Part shown: positions 24,189 to 34,785 of the stretch, one piece after another
Layout of the letters: every line of letters starts with the position of its first letter
How positions within the stretch are numbered: the first letter of the stretch is position 1
Assembly: GCA_949317995.1 (NCBI GenBank)
Contig: OX439046.1
Span: 58,507,774-58,571,773 of the forward strand
DNA from: Acholoe squamosa
Lineage: Eukaryota > Annelida > Polychaeta > Phyllodocida > Polynoidae
DNA: 64,000 nt
Reading direction: 5' to 3'
The notes under the pieces: generated by a model
Database searches by the model: none
What the model was told of the DNA's origin: nothing
The model's input: only the letters and a program-made list of their open reading frames with translations
Translations under genes and position numbers: made by a program

Positions 24189-24448
24189 ATGTTCACCATC
24201 CAGTGCGCCATACATGTGTGCCCCAGCGGGTCGGTGTACCTGCTCTTCAGGATCACCGGACTTTTCTGGTAGGTGGGATTTGTGCTTTTATGACTGAGTT
24301 TTGGTAGGGCTTGTTTTTGGGTGATCCTGTGCTGAGATCGTGCTCTCTGTTTTGTAGGGTTCTGGACGTCGTGGATTCTCGTTGGCCAGGTGCCCTACGT
24401 GTGCTCCGATGTAGAGGGGCCTCGAGATCGACCAGAAGGGGGATCTAG
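24189..24448 (+). other. Possible small spliced ORF antisense to the env-like intron
   Basis: An ATG at 24189 opens a short frame to a GTAGGT donor at 24269. An acceptor (CTCTCTGTTTTGTAG) ends at 24357. Removing the 89-bp interval keeps the frame open to a TAG at 24446-24448, for about 56 codons in all. No recognised motif. The upstream TATA and the matching splice signals are the only support. Confidence 0.25.
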
Positions 24449-25081
24449 TGGTCCCTGTCATGTGTTCGCCTGAGTGCGAGGTGAGGTTTTCCAAAATTTT
24501 GAGGTTTTTTAGGTAGCGTGGTGAAATTATATGTACGTGTGTAATTTTATGGGGAAGTTGGGGTGTGGAATTAATTCTACAGCTGTTAGGAGATGTGCAT
24601 TGTTTGGTTTGCAGGGACAAGGTGTGGTTTGGCCGAGCTGAGGGGATTTCTGTCCGGAGCTAAACGGCACGGATACTTTGAGAGAGCCGGCTGACAAGGC
24701 ATGACAGGAGGCTAAAAGGACTTGTTCCCGAAGGTGGCAAGCTAGTGCTGTGATTTCCCTGTGATTGAAATGTGATTATCTGTGATTTTTGACAAGCTGC
24801 TGGCCAGAAGGGCGCCAATCAAAAACTGTGATACTTGTGAGATCTTTTTACATCCAATACAGAGAGTCCACCACCAGTCTGGAGTCATGGTTGTGCTTTG
24901 GGGATTCCAAATTGGTGCTGCGGTTTGCTAAAAACCGGGTTTGAATAGGCTACGAGGGAGTGGAAAACCCGGGAATAATTCAAGTCTATGGTCAATACAA
25001 ACACGTGCATATGTTATTGTAGACGTGCGGACGTCTGTTTGGTTATGCATATTGTCATGTGAGCGTGATCACGTGCGAAAA

Positions 25082-25130
25082 ATTTGCATTTGGTGACAGG
25101 TTTCAGTACTGGGGACGCTTGGTGACGTCA
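25082..25130. promoter_or_regulatory. Octamer and second CRE
   Basis: A perfect octamer ATTTGCAT (25082-25089) and a perfect CRE TGACGTCA (25123-25130) lie in a CpG-rich 150-bp patch, with a CACGTG E-box just upstream. These are known animal transcription-factor sites; clustering within 60 bp suggests an enhancer or a promoter of unknown direction. Confidence 0.4.
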
Positions 25131-25581
25131 CGATGCCGCGTTTGGCGCGAAAGCGCTGAGACGCAGCGTCGTGGCCGGAGCACGGAGCGTCTTTTCAAAA
25201 CATGGTCCAAACTGGGTCAGTGGGTCTTATCTATTGCTATGGGTGTATATGGTTAGTTTGTTTAATGGGGCTTTGTTTGTTATGCTGATAAGACTGACGG
25301 GGCATGGGATGGGGGCCTGGGATGAGATGAGGTCTGGCTCGGCATCGCCGGGCTGGGCTATTGTGTGGGGGGAGGGAGGGGAGGTGGTTATCCCCACATA
25401 GGATGTGTTGTCCTGTGTGTGGCTATCCGGCCGTATGCTGTGGGTATGGGTGGCGGATTCCACTATATGAAAAATAGGGGTGGCCGGTGGTTGTAAAACA
25501 ACTGGGTTACGGAGCACGTGGGTATCCCCACATAAATCAAGACATGGGCCTGGAAGATTTGAAAATAGAAAATAAACATAC

Positions 25582-27056
25582 CGATGGCTGGTGGGAATTT
25601 GGTAGATATATCCTCCAGGGTGGGGTCGAACACGTGTCATGTCCTTAAGGGGTTGGTATTCCTTGGTTCTGAATTTAGTTAGTTCCACCGGGCTGCTGGA
25701 TTTTTGGGTGCCCCTGAGCTTGGGGATGGGGCTGCTTGGGGTGTGGATCTCGGAGATTTCTGGGATATTAGTGTCCTCGATCGTCTCGTATCCTGGGGTT
25801 AGCTGAAAGTTTGGCTGGGCTTTGGACTTGATGACCAGGGTTATAACATGTGGCTTCCCACTTAGGATCCTGTAGAGGGGTAGTCTCCAGAAAAGAGGGC
25901 AGCGAGGGTATCTCTCGAGCTGCACCACCCTCAATTGGGCGCCAATGATGAAGCTAACTTTGGCCTTCCAGTGGAGGTCCAGGTGACGGCCAAAGGGCAT
26001 AGTGAGGCGGGGTTTTCCAATTTTAGGGGCCTTAATGAAGGGTGGCCATAGGTTGGAACCAAAAATCATGGTGCCCACAACAAACTCGTAGGTTCTTCCC
26101 TGGGAGTGGATGCAGAGGACAAACTGGGGTAGGCCATTGGATTCATCTTGTCTACAGTGTGGCCAGTGCCTGCAGCACCTGGAGATGAGGAGGCGGGCTA
26201 AGTACAGGATGATTAGGACGGAGCCGATTGCCCACATCACGTCGTAACGTCCAGGGGTCTGGATAAATTCCAGGCTTTGTTCCACGGGCTGTTGTGTAGA
26301 TGCTGAGGGCCAGTTGTTGTTGGCCTTATTGATCAAATCCTTAAGATTCTGCCAAGTTGCCACGTCCGCCATTCTGGGTGTGTTGAGTGCTAGATGGACT
26401 GTCACCAACTGAGCCAGGCGTGATACGCGCATCTGGATCTGGCATGTCATTGCGCAACAGAGGACGGCAATCAGAGGGGGCACTAAGTGGAACCAGATCG
26501 AATATTCCAAGTGATAACCAAGGTGTGTTAGTGAACTTGCTGACAGAAGAGAAGACTCATCTGACAAACCTTTGGCTGCTCGTCTGAGGGTGAGTACGCT
26601 TTTAATTAAGGGTACTATTTTTTGGTTGTGACGCTGGAAGTTAGGTAGTTCCAGGGACCGCGGCATGGTTGTCATGGTAACGCCTGATATGTTAGCTGGA
26701 GGTGAACCAAAATGTCGCCATAGTGGTAAGTTTATGGGCCTCACGGTTATGGGGTTCAGTGTTATATTTTGTACACAGGTCATGTTTGAATTGATCATTA
26801 CCATGCCTGCGTTTTTAATAGAGCATAGGCATGGCACTGACATGACTGAATATGCTGCGTTAATGATTAGAATTTGTGCCGCGTTGTGACACTGTAAGTA
26901 AGATGGTGACCTACTAGTAATTTGAGGTTTGAAAATTAATTTTATTGTCCGACACAATTTAACAAAAGTGGATAATGACAATAAAGGTGATTCCTCATCC
27001 AATTCATCTGTTACAAATCCAGTTATTTTCACATTATGACATATATGAATGTACAT
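25582..27056 (-). CDS. Env-like membrane glycoprotein, first exon (N-terminally truncated)
   Basis: The open frame runs 491 codons from an ATG at 27056 to a GTATGT donor at 25581. Reading by residue: a cysteine-bearing segment with a short CLC motif (77-79), three N-glycosylation sequons (N91, N97, N122), a hydrophobic segment near 187-206, a second strong transmembrane segment near 273-292 followed by RCCRHW (possible palmitoylation and basic anchor), then a long polar tail. This order resembles the C-terminal half of Env proteins encoded by invertebrate Ty3/gypsy-like retroelements. There is no signal peptide, and the ectodomain looks too short, so the N-terminal part has been lost; a LINE lies directly upstream at 27.2 kb. 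No gag or pol is present in the window. A host membrane protein is the alternative. Confidence 0.6.
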
Positions 27057-27456
27057 GATGAAATGAGGTCAAACAGGTAGAGAAAATATGTATTATGTAC
27101 ACAAAAACAAGACTACCATAGGACTTAATGGCCACACAACAGTGACACAGCGGATAACAGGGTAAAGCGGGCTCTAGCACATGCTTCATTACATATTATA
27201 TTTAGTATAGAGTACGAGAGTAAGACAATACAAGATTTGAAGTATGTAGTTATTAAGTGACTCCGGCAAATAAGTAGTAAAGATTAAAACAGCTCCCACA
27301 AACAATGACATTGCAGCACACGATAACCATACGACAACCATTACTAGATTTCCAAGATTAGGCAACATACTCAGTGTCCAGTAAGAGTAGTCATTACAGC
27401 AGCTCCTACTTTGCACGAGGGGGTAGTCATTACAACAGCTCCCTCAGTAAAACATA

Positions 27457-27786
27457 TCAATCATCCATGTTAACAGGATTCTTACTGACTTTAGTCAGGT
27501 CAGTTATGCCAGATAATCTCTTCTTAAATATAATCTTATCTTTACTGTGCTGATACCAGCTCCCTAAATTATTCCATAAGGTTATACCACGGTGCATCGG
27601 TGATTTATTGTAACCATGATTTGGAGCAGTGTATTCTTTAAACTTTACATTGTTATCCGATCTTAAACCAGGCCGCCTTGGTTCATTCTCTAGATATTCA
27701 CGATTCTTTGCAAGTTTAAACATGTAACACAGTAGCATTACCTCCCTTCTTCTCCTTAAAGTTGGTATAACGGCTAATTTATACAT
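27457..27786 (-). pseudogene. LINE ORF2 C-terminus, separate frame
   Basis: Contains the terminal region LRRRREVMLLCYMFKLAKN...MHRGITLWNNL, matching the C-terminal pattern of the plus-strand LINE at 2671-2907. It is separated from the previous piece by a stop and frame change near 27790. The 3' UTR follows to about 27185. Confidence 0.8.
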
Positions 27787-27798
27787 CTCAGCCTACCC

Positions 27799-28056
27799 CT
27801 AAATACAATCTTCAGACCTCTCAGCTGAAGCCGATCTAATTTTTTTAAGACAGTCCTCATTTGCACCATCAAATACAAAACTAGCATAATCAAATAATGA
27901 CATAATAGTAGTTTTATAGACAGTAAGAGCCACATTTTCAGTCAAATTGTGCCTCAGTTTACTAAATCTGAACAGTCTATGGCTTACTTTTGAATTAAGA
28001 TCCTTCAATGCACTATTAAAGCTCAAGGTCTTATCTATTTTAGGCCTAGGTAACAA
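27799..28056 (-). pseudogene. LINE ORF2 thumb region, frameshifted
   Basis: Continues the ORF2 protein in a different frame after a shift near 28040: SFNSALKDLNSKVSHRLFRFSKLR and the LTVYKTTIMSLFDYASFVF motif are typical of the post-RT region of jockey/CR1-type elements (K-x-I-x-P-x-x-x-Y-x-x-x-V-F). Confidence 0.8.
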
Positions 28057-29198
28057 TAGTTCTCAATCACCTCTAATTCAGTAGTACCAATTTTAAGTGA
28101 AGGTACTTTCATCTTCTTTAACTTATGACTACTACCATACCAGACCACTTTGGACTTATCAATATTTATTGTCAATCTTTTTGATATAAACCAGGACAGT
28201 ATACTATCTAAAGCACTCTGCATTTTTCCTTGGGCCCTATCAGCACTGCAACCAGAAGTTAGTAAAACTAGATCATCAGCATACATATAAAAATCACAAT
28301 TTTGTAGCACAGTACCAATATCATTTACAAAAAGAATAAACAACAGAGGTCCTAACACAGACCCTTGTGGGACTCCAAAACGAACTAGCATTACTTGCGA
28401 TGTATAATTTCCCATTTTTGTAAATTGACTTCTTCCCATCAAATAGCCCATTAACCAATTGAGGTTACAATCATCCAGTCTCAATTCCCCCAGAGTTTCA
28501 ATAAGATATAAATGATGCACAGAGTCAAATGCCTTTCTAAGGTCGATATAACTGGCACAAGATAAGTGTCCTCTATCTCTATTTTCATATAATTTGTTTA
28601 AAATGGCAAATATAGCGTCTCCTGTTCCTAAACCTTGTCTGTAACCATATTGACGCACTGACATTGTACCAGCTATGTTAGTAACATCTGTTATATGACC
28701 ATGCATAATTTTTTCAGCAATCTTTCCTGGCACCGGGAGAAGAGAGATAGGCCTCCAGTTTTTGATTAGTTTGTTGTTTCCATCCTTTGGAATAGGACTT
28801 ACCCTAGCAATTTTCCAGATATCAGGAAAAATCCCTGAATCAAAGCTTAACTGATACAGCCAAGTCATTGGTGTTAAAAGAAATTTTAAAGCTGCCTTTA
28901 AAATATCACATCTGATGCCCATTATACCGGATGTTTTATGAACATTAATCTCTTCAATGTAGATTGAAACAAGCTCCTTTTCATCTCTAAGCTTAGGTAC
29001 AAATGCATCCTCTGGTTCCTTGAAAACAACGCGTTCAGGATAACCTTTTACAGTCATATCATTAGATAGCTGCTTACCAATACTGGAAAAATATGTATTC
29101 ATGTAATCCACAGACTCTTGCTGTGATATGATTAAATCATTATCATCAATCAATTCGGGTGGTTCAACATCAACTTCAGGTTTCAATATACCATTCAC
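28035..29198 (-). pseudogene. LINE reverse transcriptase, core intact
   Basis: 387 open codons carry all the RT motifs in order: IPKDGN...NWRPISLLPVPGKIAEKIMH (about 136-166), a YIDLRKAFDS motif with catalytic D219, GVPQGSVLGPLLFILFVND (275-293), and the catalytic YADD at 306-309. The fold is therefore complete and the active-site aspartates are present. The listed start is only the first start codon of the open frame; the true ORF began further upstream in the lost endonuclease part. The frame breaks at about 28040, so the protein cannot be complete. Of the two LINEs here this is clearly the younger. Confidence 0.9.
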
Positions 29199-29236
29199 AA
29201 TTCTCCAAAATTTCTTTGAATTATTTAAATAGTGGT

Positions 29237-29880
29237 AATATGTGGAAGTTCTTTAATGTGACATTTTGGGATGCTTTTGCCGTTTGCATTGACTACTGTA
29301 GACATAACAATGTTACATTACAGACAAAGGATTGGTGTATTGGAGTATATCAATTACACACTAAAGAGACATGTCGACGACATTATACTAGGTACACACT
29401 AGGCAGCGTGTGAAAATTTGCAGCATACCTTCAGGAACTAAAATTTACCCAAAAGTGGGTGTATTATCCCATTGTAAAAGTAATCTGAACATTGGCAAAA
29501 TATGTGAAACCATATGTTTCACCCGTCTACAATGCACCTTGGAACTTTCAGCTTTAAACTTGGTTAGGGTAAAAAGTCACTTTTCATTTGAGCTAAATTT
29601 CATGGAAGGCTACCTTTCAGGGCTTTTAGCTTCAGTGAAAAACAACTCCGTCTACTTTCTGGCTCAGGCATTGTTTGAACCTGCTATTGCAAACATATCT
29701 AGAATCGTTAGCATGTGTTATTTTAATACCTGGAATGAAAGCTACAAGTCAATGCATTGGACAAGAGCTATATCACTAACCACAAGTACCTCTTTCTGTC
29801 GCATATGTACAAAACCTTCTAATGGTAAAAGTACATTTGTGTGTCGAGGTTGTCTGTAAAATAAAAAAGTGAAAAAAAAC
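29237..29880 (+). pseudogene. Unidentified coding remnant with Cys-pair end
   Basis: Two consecutive open stretches (to 29413, then 29410-29859, shifted in frame) fill a region otherwise poor in ORFs. The second, about 149 codons, ends in CRIC...CRGC, a C-x2-C-x11-C-x2-C arrangement that could bind zinc. It is closed by a TAA run directly into AATAAA, like the 3' end of a transcript. The first part is cut by the LINE 5' junction near 29237. I do not recognise the protein; a decayed transposase or other mobile-element gene is possible. Confidence 0.35.
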
Positions 29881-30100
29881 CTGCATTGAGTTGTGTTGAG
29901 TTAATTACACATTAAATTTCTTGTCTTAATGGTTAAATTGCATCGGACATCAATGTGGGGAAAAAAATTCCATGGGTATTACACAAATGTCAACAACCAG
30001 TCGAACCTTAAGAAATTAGATCATGTATACACTATCCAACAAGCAATTAGTGCTAAAAAAACTGCAGTTAAAAGTTAAATGGGTATTACACATCACTTCC

Positions 30101-30465
30101 TAACCACAAGGGGGCTCCACTGAACCCAGCTATAAGTAGTTCTAATAAAATCCATTAGGTGTCAGGCATAAGGGCCCCACTAGTTTATTTTTAAACACAA
30201 GGGGTCTCCACTAAACCCTGCTATAAGCAGTTCCAATAATATCTGCTTCGTGTTGCCATGACAACACAGTTTGTTTATTTTTGACAGTTGCCACCTCTCA
30301 GCCAATCAGAGCTCAAGAAATGAGGTCATGACCTCACTTCCGGTTAAAAGCTGGCTTCTGATTGGTCGAGAGGTCGAGGTCAAAAGGTCACTTCTGGTTT
30401 GTAAGTAGGTCAAATCGATTTCAGTAGCTGTTTCTATGCACTGAGTTTGCTTCTATAATACTCTT
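30101..30465 (-). mobile_element. Dispersed repeat E, copy 2 (inverted)
   Basis: Reverse complement of 20585-20993: AACCACAAGGGGGCTCCACT, TTTTTGACAGTTGCCA and CCTCTCAGCCAATCAGAG are shared in the same order. With copy 1 it brackets the env-like/LINE island. Confidence 0.8.
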
Positions 30466-31652
30466 TGCAGGTTGTACCAATTTAATCAATTAGTTAAATG
30501 ACTGATCACATGACAAGTTTACAAGAAGGGTTTTCACAAAGGTATATCAAAAAGGGATGTTCCAACTTGAAACTTCATATGCTTAGGTCAACAGCTGTCC
30601 AGACTTTACCTAACTAAATTATACATGTTCCAGAAAATGAGGCCTCTGAAAGAGAAATGCCAGATGTTCATTTGTCATAACTTATGATCCCCTCAAAATA
30701 AGATGTTCCTCTTTATAATTTCCTCAATGCTATTACAAAATTAGTGGCATTTACATTATTCTTTCCTAGGTGTTTCCTTCTCTAATTATTAAGATTGGAT
30801 CTGTAGTGGTATATGCTTGAACCCTGGGGAAATGATATATTACCATTGAAGCGAATAGACAATCAAGTAATGTCATCTCTCCTATAATGGGGTATTTGTC
30901 ACTATAAAAGTATCATGAAAAGGCAATATTTGCAGCTCATCAATTCATGTGAATGTGTTGTTTCCTGGATATGAGCTGACACAGCTTCATCCATAGAAAG
31001 TAATTGCAATGATTTATTGAATTGGAGTACATAGGGACATGTGCACATCCTAATCTATTTCCCTTTTACATAACCTTTATGTGCCTGAAAATACACAGAG
31101 CCACGAGAGCAGTCTAGTCCCCACTTTCTTGGGTGACTTATCTGCTTGTTAGGGCAGCTTATCTCCATTAGCCCCCATTTTGTGCTATAAACCCAGTGGT
31201 CGCTGCCCCCTCTGCATGCAATATCTGTATTACATCCCTACGTATTATATTGCACAATACCCAAAGTGACTTAAGACTGATATAAATCTGGTCATGGGAT
31301 CATAATGAGAATGTGGAGGTGGGATCATTTTGTCCGTCTGCATAAACCATTGAGACAGATATATGATTGGTAGAGATTATAAACAGATTTGGTTGCTTAG
31401 CAAGTGATGTCCATGCTGGTAGGGTGGGTAGGACAGTTATACAGTATACTTCAATGCAGATTCACGCCAGTAATCTAAGTTATGAAGATTGCTTGGAGAA
31501 GATGCCTTGATATTATTATTTATGTTTCCTTCTCTTATACAGTTTGAGGACATGCAGCAGGGCTACACCACTAGATGGACATAAAAGGACACCCAATAGA
31601 GGCAATCTCCTGTAATTAGAGCGTCCCTGTTCATCTAAACTAATTGCACCTA

Positions 31653-32901
31653 CACTGCAAAAATGTTGTTTAGGTTTTAAACGTGTTTAGGTCTAAACAT
31701 GTTTAAAACCTAAACATATAGGTCAGTTAGGTGTCTCATTGACCACTCGTTTAGGAATTAAACACTTTTAATCTAAACACATAAACATTATTGCTGAACA
31801 TGTTTAGATGTTTAATATTTAAACACATTGAATAGCAGGTGTTTAGATTTAAACATAAATATGTTTAGATACTCAGTTTTCAAATACACACCAGGTTGCA
31901 GCACTACCCTTCAATGGATATTCTGTACACAATCATAATCAATTATGGTGACAAATGTCTCCAAAGACCATGTTCATAATGGTTTCATGTCATAGTATGT
32001 CATGGGAGTAGAAACAGCAATAAAGAATTGACTAAACCCACGAAACATTACAATCATTGGTTCAAAATAATCAATAAATTTCATGTTAGACACCTATTTC
32101 AGGGTATTTTGTAAAGGATAAAGCAATCTTCTTCATGCCAACATGTTGGAGCCGGGAGGCATGGCGCAGTCGGTAGCGCGTCCGCTCACAGGCCGTAAGG
32201 TCGTGGGTTCGGTTCCCGGCCCGGCCGGGGCATAGTGGTGGTTCCAAACGTCGCCGTAAGGTGTCGTTTGAGTTCCTCCCTGCTCTGGCTAGGCTGTGCT
32301 GGAAAGTCTCTCGGCGGTCATGGCAGACAAATGACTTGAAACAGGCCTGTCCATCTCTCACTATGCCTATGTAGTGACGGATGTTAAAGAACCATTGCCT
32401 CGGTAAATGTGTAGGGGCGTGATTTCTACCTTAGCTCCCTCTAGTGTACGGGTCCGGGTTTCACGCCACGGGACCTCTCACCCTCGACGTGTCCTTGAGG
32501 CACATAGGTGAGGTTTAAATTCAAAGCAAGCAACCAACATGTTGTACTTTCTCAAGTCTCTCATTCTAATGCAGTATATACATATATATGTGTATATACC
32601 TGTGGCTGACATCTTTAGAGACTTTATAGATACCTTCTCATGCCCCCCCAGAAAGTGAATAAAAAAAAGATAATCCGTCTTTCTCTTAAGCATACATTTG
32701 TAAACCCTCAGGTTCCATCTAATTAGTTAGACATCTAAACACAAAATTTTGTATCAGAAAAAAAATTGAACCTAGACATCTAAACACATGAGCTAAGCAC
32801 ATTGTTTGGCTAAACATGTTTAGGAACCTAATTTGTTTACAGAAACGTTGCAAGAAAATGTTTAGAATTGTGTTTAGGATCTAAACACCATTTTTGCAGT
32901 G
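31653..32901. mobile_element. TA-flanked MITE (CACTGCAAAAATG ends) containing a SINE
   Basis: The ends CACTGCAAAAATG (31653) and CATTTTTGCAGTG (to 32901) are perfect inverted repeats, each flanked by TA (31651-31652 and 32902-32903), the target duplication expected for Tc1/mariner-like or similar elements. The interior is dense in GTTTAGG / CCTAAAC and TCTAAACA motifs. Without the SINE at 32149-32533 it would be about 0.85 kb. No transposase remains. Confidence 0.8.
32149..32533 (+). mobile_element. tRNA-derived SINE with 11-bp target-site duplication
   Basis: The head has box A (TGGCGCAGTCGGTAGCGCG) and box B (GTGGGTTCGGTTCCCGG). The body runs through AAATGTGTAGGGGCGTGATTT and GTGTACGGGTCCGGGTTTCA to a tail ending AAAGCAAGCAA. 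Direct repeats CCAACATGTTG flank it exactly (32138-32148 and 32534-32544). It therefore inserted into the pre-existing MITE. The only ORF across it, on the minus strand, is spurious. Confidence 0.9.
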
Positions 32902-33791
32902 TAATTGCGTCTTCCTATCATGCATTTACTCCATCTGTGAATGACCGGGCTTACTATGTCAGGGCCGTTTAATGTTTACCTTTAGGGTATATGTGACAGT
33001 ACCTACCATCCTAGACATGGGATGTAAGTTGTACCTATATACATCTGCCTATACGTTATTTGCTGTAAAAGCTAGCTACCGGTGAGAGTAGAACCTGTGA
33101 CTGCAGGGAGCGTCTAATATGGAGCCCTACATGCTATGCACACGTCTATAGCGTCTGCTCGGTGGGAGTAGAATTTGTTGTTTTTTTTCAACACTACAGC
33201 ATACAAGCTGTTTAAGGTTGCATCATCGCCTTGAATTGGGCATGAAATTCTCTTTTCAACTTTATTTTATTGATTACTGAGTACTTATTGGTGGTAAATC
33301 GTGGTATAAACATCATATGTGATGATTAGTCAGGCACTTGTTGATTTTAGGGCCTTGATAACGTGACTCAGCTCCACTTTATGCCTTTATCATATATGCC
33401 CTTAACTATCATATATGCCTATATTGTGTGGCATGCAGTTCAATCCACTGCCATTACTAATTCTCCTGATGAATATGTTCTTAATTGATGCTAAACTGAC
33501 CCTTTAAATGTTACATGATATATGATTACAAGAATTTTCCATACACTGTAAAATAATAACTGTCGACTCTACTAGGGATCCTTGTATAACTGAAAAGAAA
33601 AATTGTTATCATTTAGCAGGGGGGCATTGTAGTTTTTACAAGAATCCCGAGGTGCATGGCAGTGTGGTGGTACAAGGAATCTCTGTGAAAATAACGAAAT
33701 CTCGAAATATAACGATGGATCTCTGGCAACTTTGAGATGAAGGATCCTTCGTAATTTTGACGACATTTTTTATAGTACATTTTATTTATAG

Positions 33792-33830
33792 GTGTCATAG
33801 ACCCAAGACTAACTACCCACCATTAGTTCA
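33792..33830 (+). other. 39-bp exon-like box in block D1
   Basis: Bounded by TTTATTTATAG and GTAAGTG, matching acceptor and donor consensus. It is the counterpart of 47456-47494 (29 of 39 bases identical). Only one frame is open in both copies. Flanking sequence is also shared, so the signal may be inherited repeat sequence rather than a working exon. Confidence 0.3.
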
Positions 33831-34389
33831 GTAAGTGTGTCTTTTCTATCAGAATTTAATCACAAAACTCTCTCTATATTCACTATTTAACTAATTCTTC
33901 ACTAAACAAAAACCCCATCCACATTGCTAACTACTGGTATCCAAAGATGGCCATGTCTCTACCGGAAGGGGATACTTCCTTGGATTTGGAAGGATTTTCT
34001 ATTTATTTCTGAGAAAATAATTATGCCCAGATTGTATGCTAGGTAGTGATACACTAGGCTCTTTCAAAGGACTTGTACTACAATTCAAAAGAGACAATAT
34101 CACAAAGGTTACTCTAAATAGACGTCTTGCTCCATCTTATATTTGACAGAGAGCTTGTCTCAAGATTTTCAGATGTTGTGCCTCTGACTACCTTATTATG
34201 GTCTCTTCCCTCCCCTGTCAGAGGTTTAGAGGCTGACAAGCACTCCAAATATAGAGGCCAGTCTGGGTGTGCTAAAGCTGGGATAGGTCTAGGTCTAGTA
34301 AATGGACAAGGTAAGGAGGGGAGAACATGACATTTGTGTGTATCCTACTACACTGACTCTTTCTACACTGTTAGTAGTAGCCAGGGTTA

Positions 34390-34785
34390 TTTTACAGCAA
34401 AAACCCTTGGCAATTTTGGTCCCAATACATTTTGCTGTAAATCACAGGAGGTGAGTTGCTGTAATTCTATAATACAATCCACAGTAATCATGCAGTAACA
34501 ACCACTGTAACCATACCGCAAGATTATTCAGATCTACAGAAACATACATTGTAAATTAACAGGAAAATATGTTGTAGAATTACAAAAATATGTCTTGTAA
34601 AGTAACAGTGATATTTTTCTGTAAATGAACAGCAAGCTTTGCTGTAAATTAACAGCAGAAAATACTGTAAATTTACAGAAACTTTTGCTGGCAACTGAGG
34701 TTCCAGCAACTATTGCTGTACATTTACAGAAACTATGAGTGTAGAATTACAGCTAGAGGTGCTGTTATTCTACAAGAACTGTATT
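34390..34785. repeat. Degenerate array of CTGTAAATTTACAG-type palindromes
   Basis: More than a dozen variants of TGTAAATTAACAG / CTGTAAATTTACAG lie at irregular 20-40-bp spacing, in both orientations because the motif is self-complementary. It resembles the interior of a MITE or a decayed satellite. Spacers are not uniform, so it is not CRISPR-like. Confidence 0.75.

Larger units (their letters stand above)
23510..25581 (-). other. Predicted intron of the env-like gene
   Basis: The 2072-bp minus-strand intron has a GTATGT donor at 25581 and a CTGACAG acceptor at 23512-23510. It is more GC/CpG-rich than the rest of the window and contains TATA and CRE elements readable on the plus strand (see 24064-24095 and 25082-25130). 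Such a long intron is unusual for a retroelement env. Confidence 0.5.
27185..29236 (-). mobile_element. 5'-truncated non-LTR retrotransposon, minus strand
   Basis: On the minus strand the copy begins inside ORF2, just before a KKFWRIVNGIL-type motif (29228-29190). It runs through the whole RT domain and C-terminal region and a 3' UTR of about 270 bp to an AT-rich tail near 27185. The endonuclease is missing, as expected for target-primed reverse transcription that stopped early. Two frame breaks lie 3' of the RT (about 28040 and 27790). It inserted between the remnant at 29.24-29.88 kb and the env-like gene. Confidence 0.85.

Noticed and set aside
24780..24820. Primer-binding-site-like GGCGCC segment (minus strand TTGGCGCCC)
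   Set aside because: It resembles a tRNA-Lys primer site over only 8 bases and has no LTR end next to it.
32086..32361. 91-codon minus-strand ORF
   Set aside because: It is antisense to the tRNA-derived SINE; chance open frame through box A/B.
34390..34785. CRISPR-like array
   Set aside because: Units are degenerate, self-complementary and irregularly spaced; the sequence context is eukaryotic.
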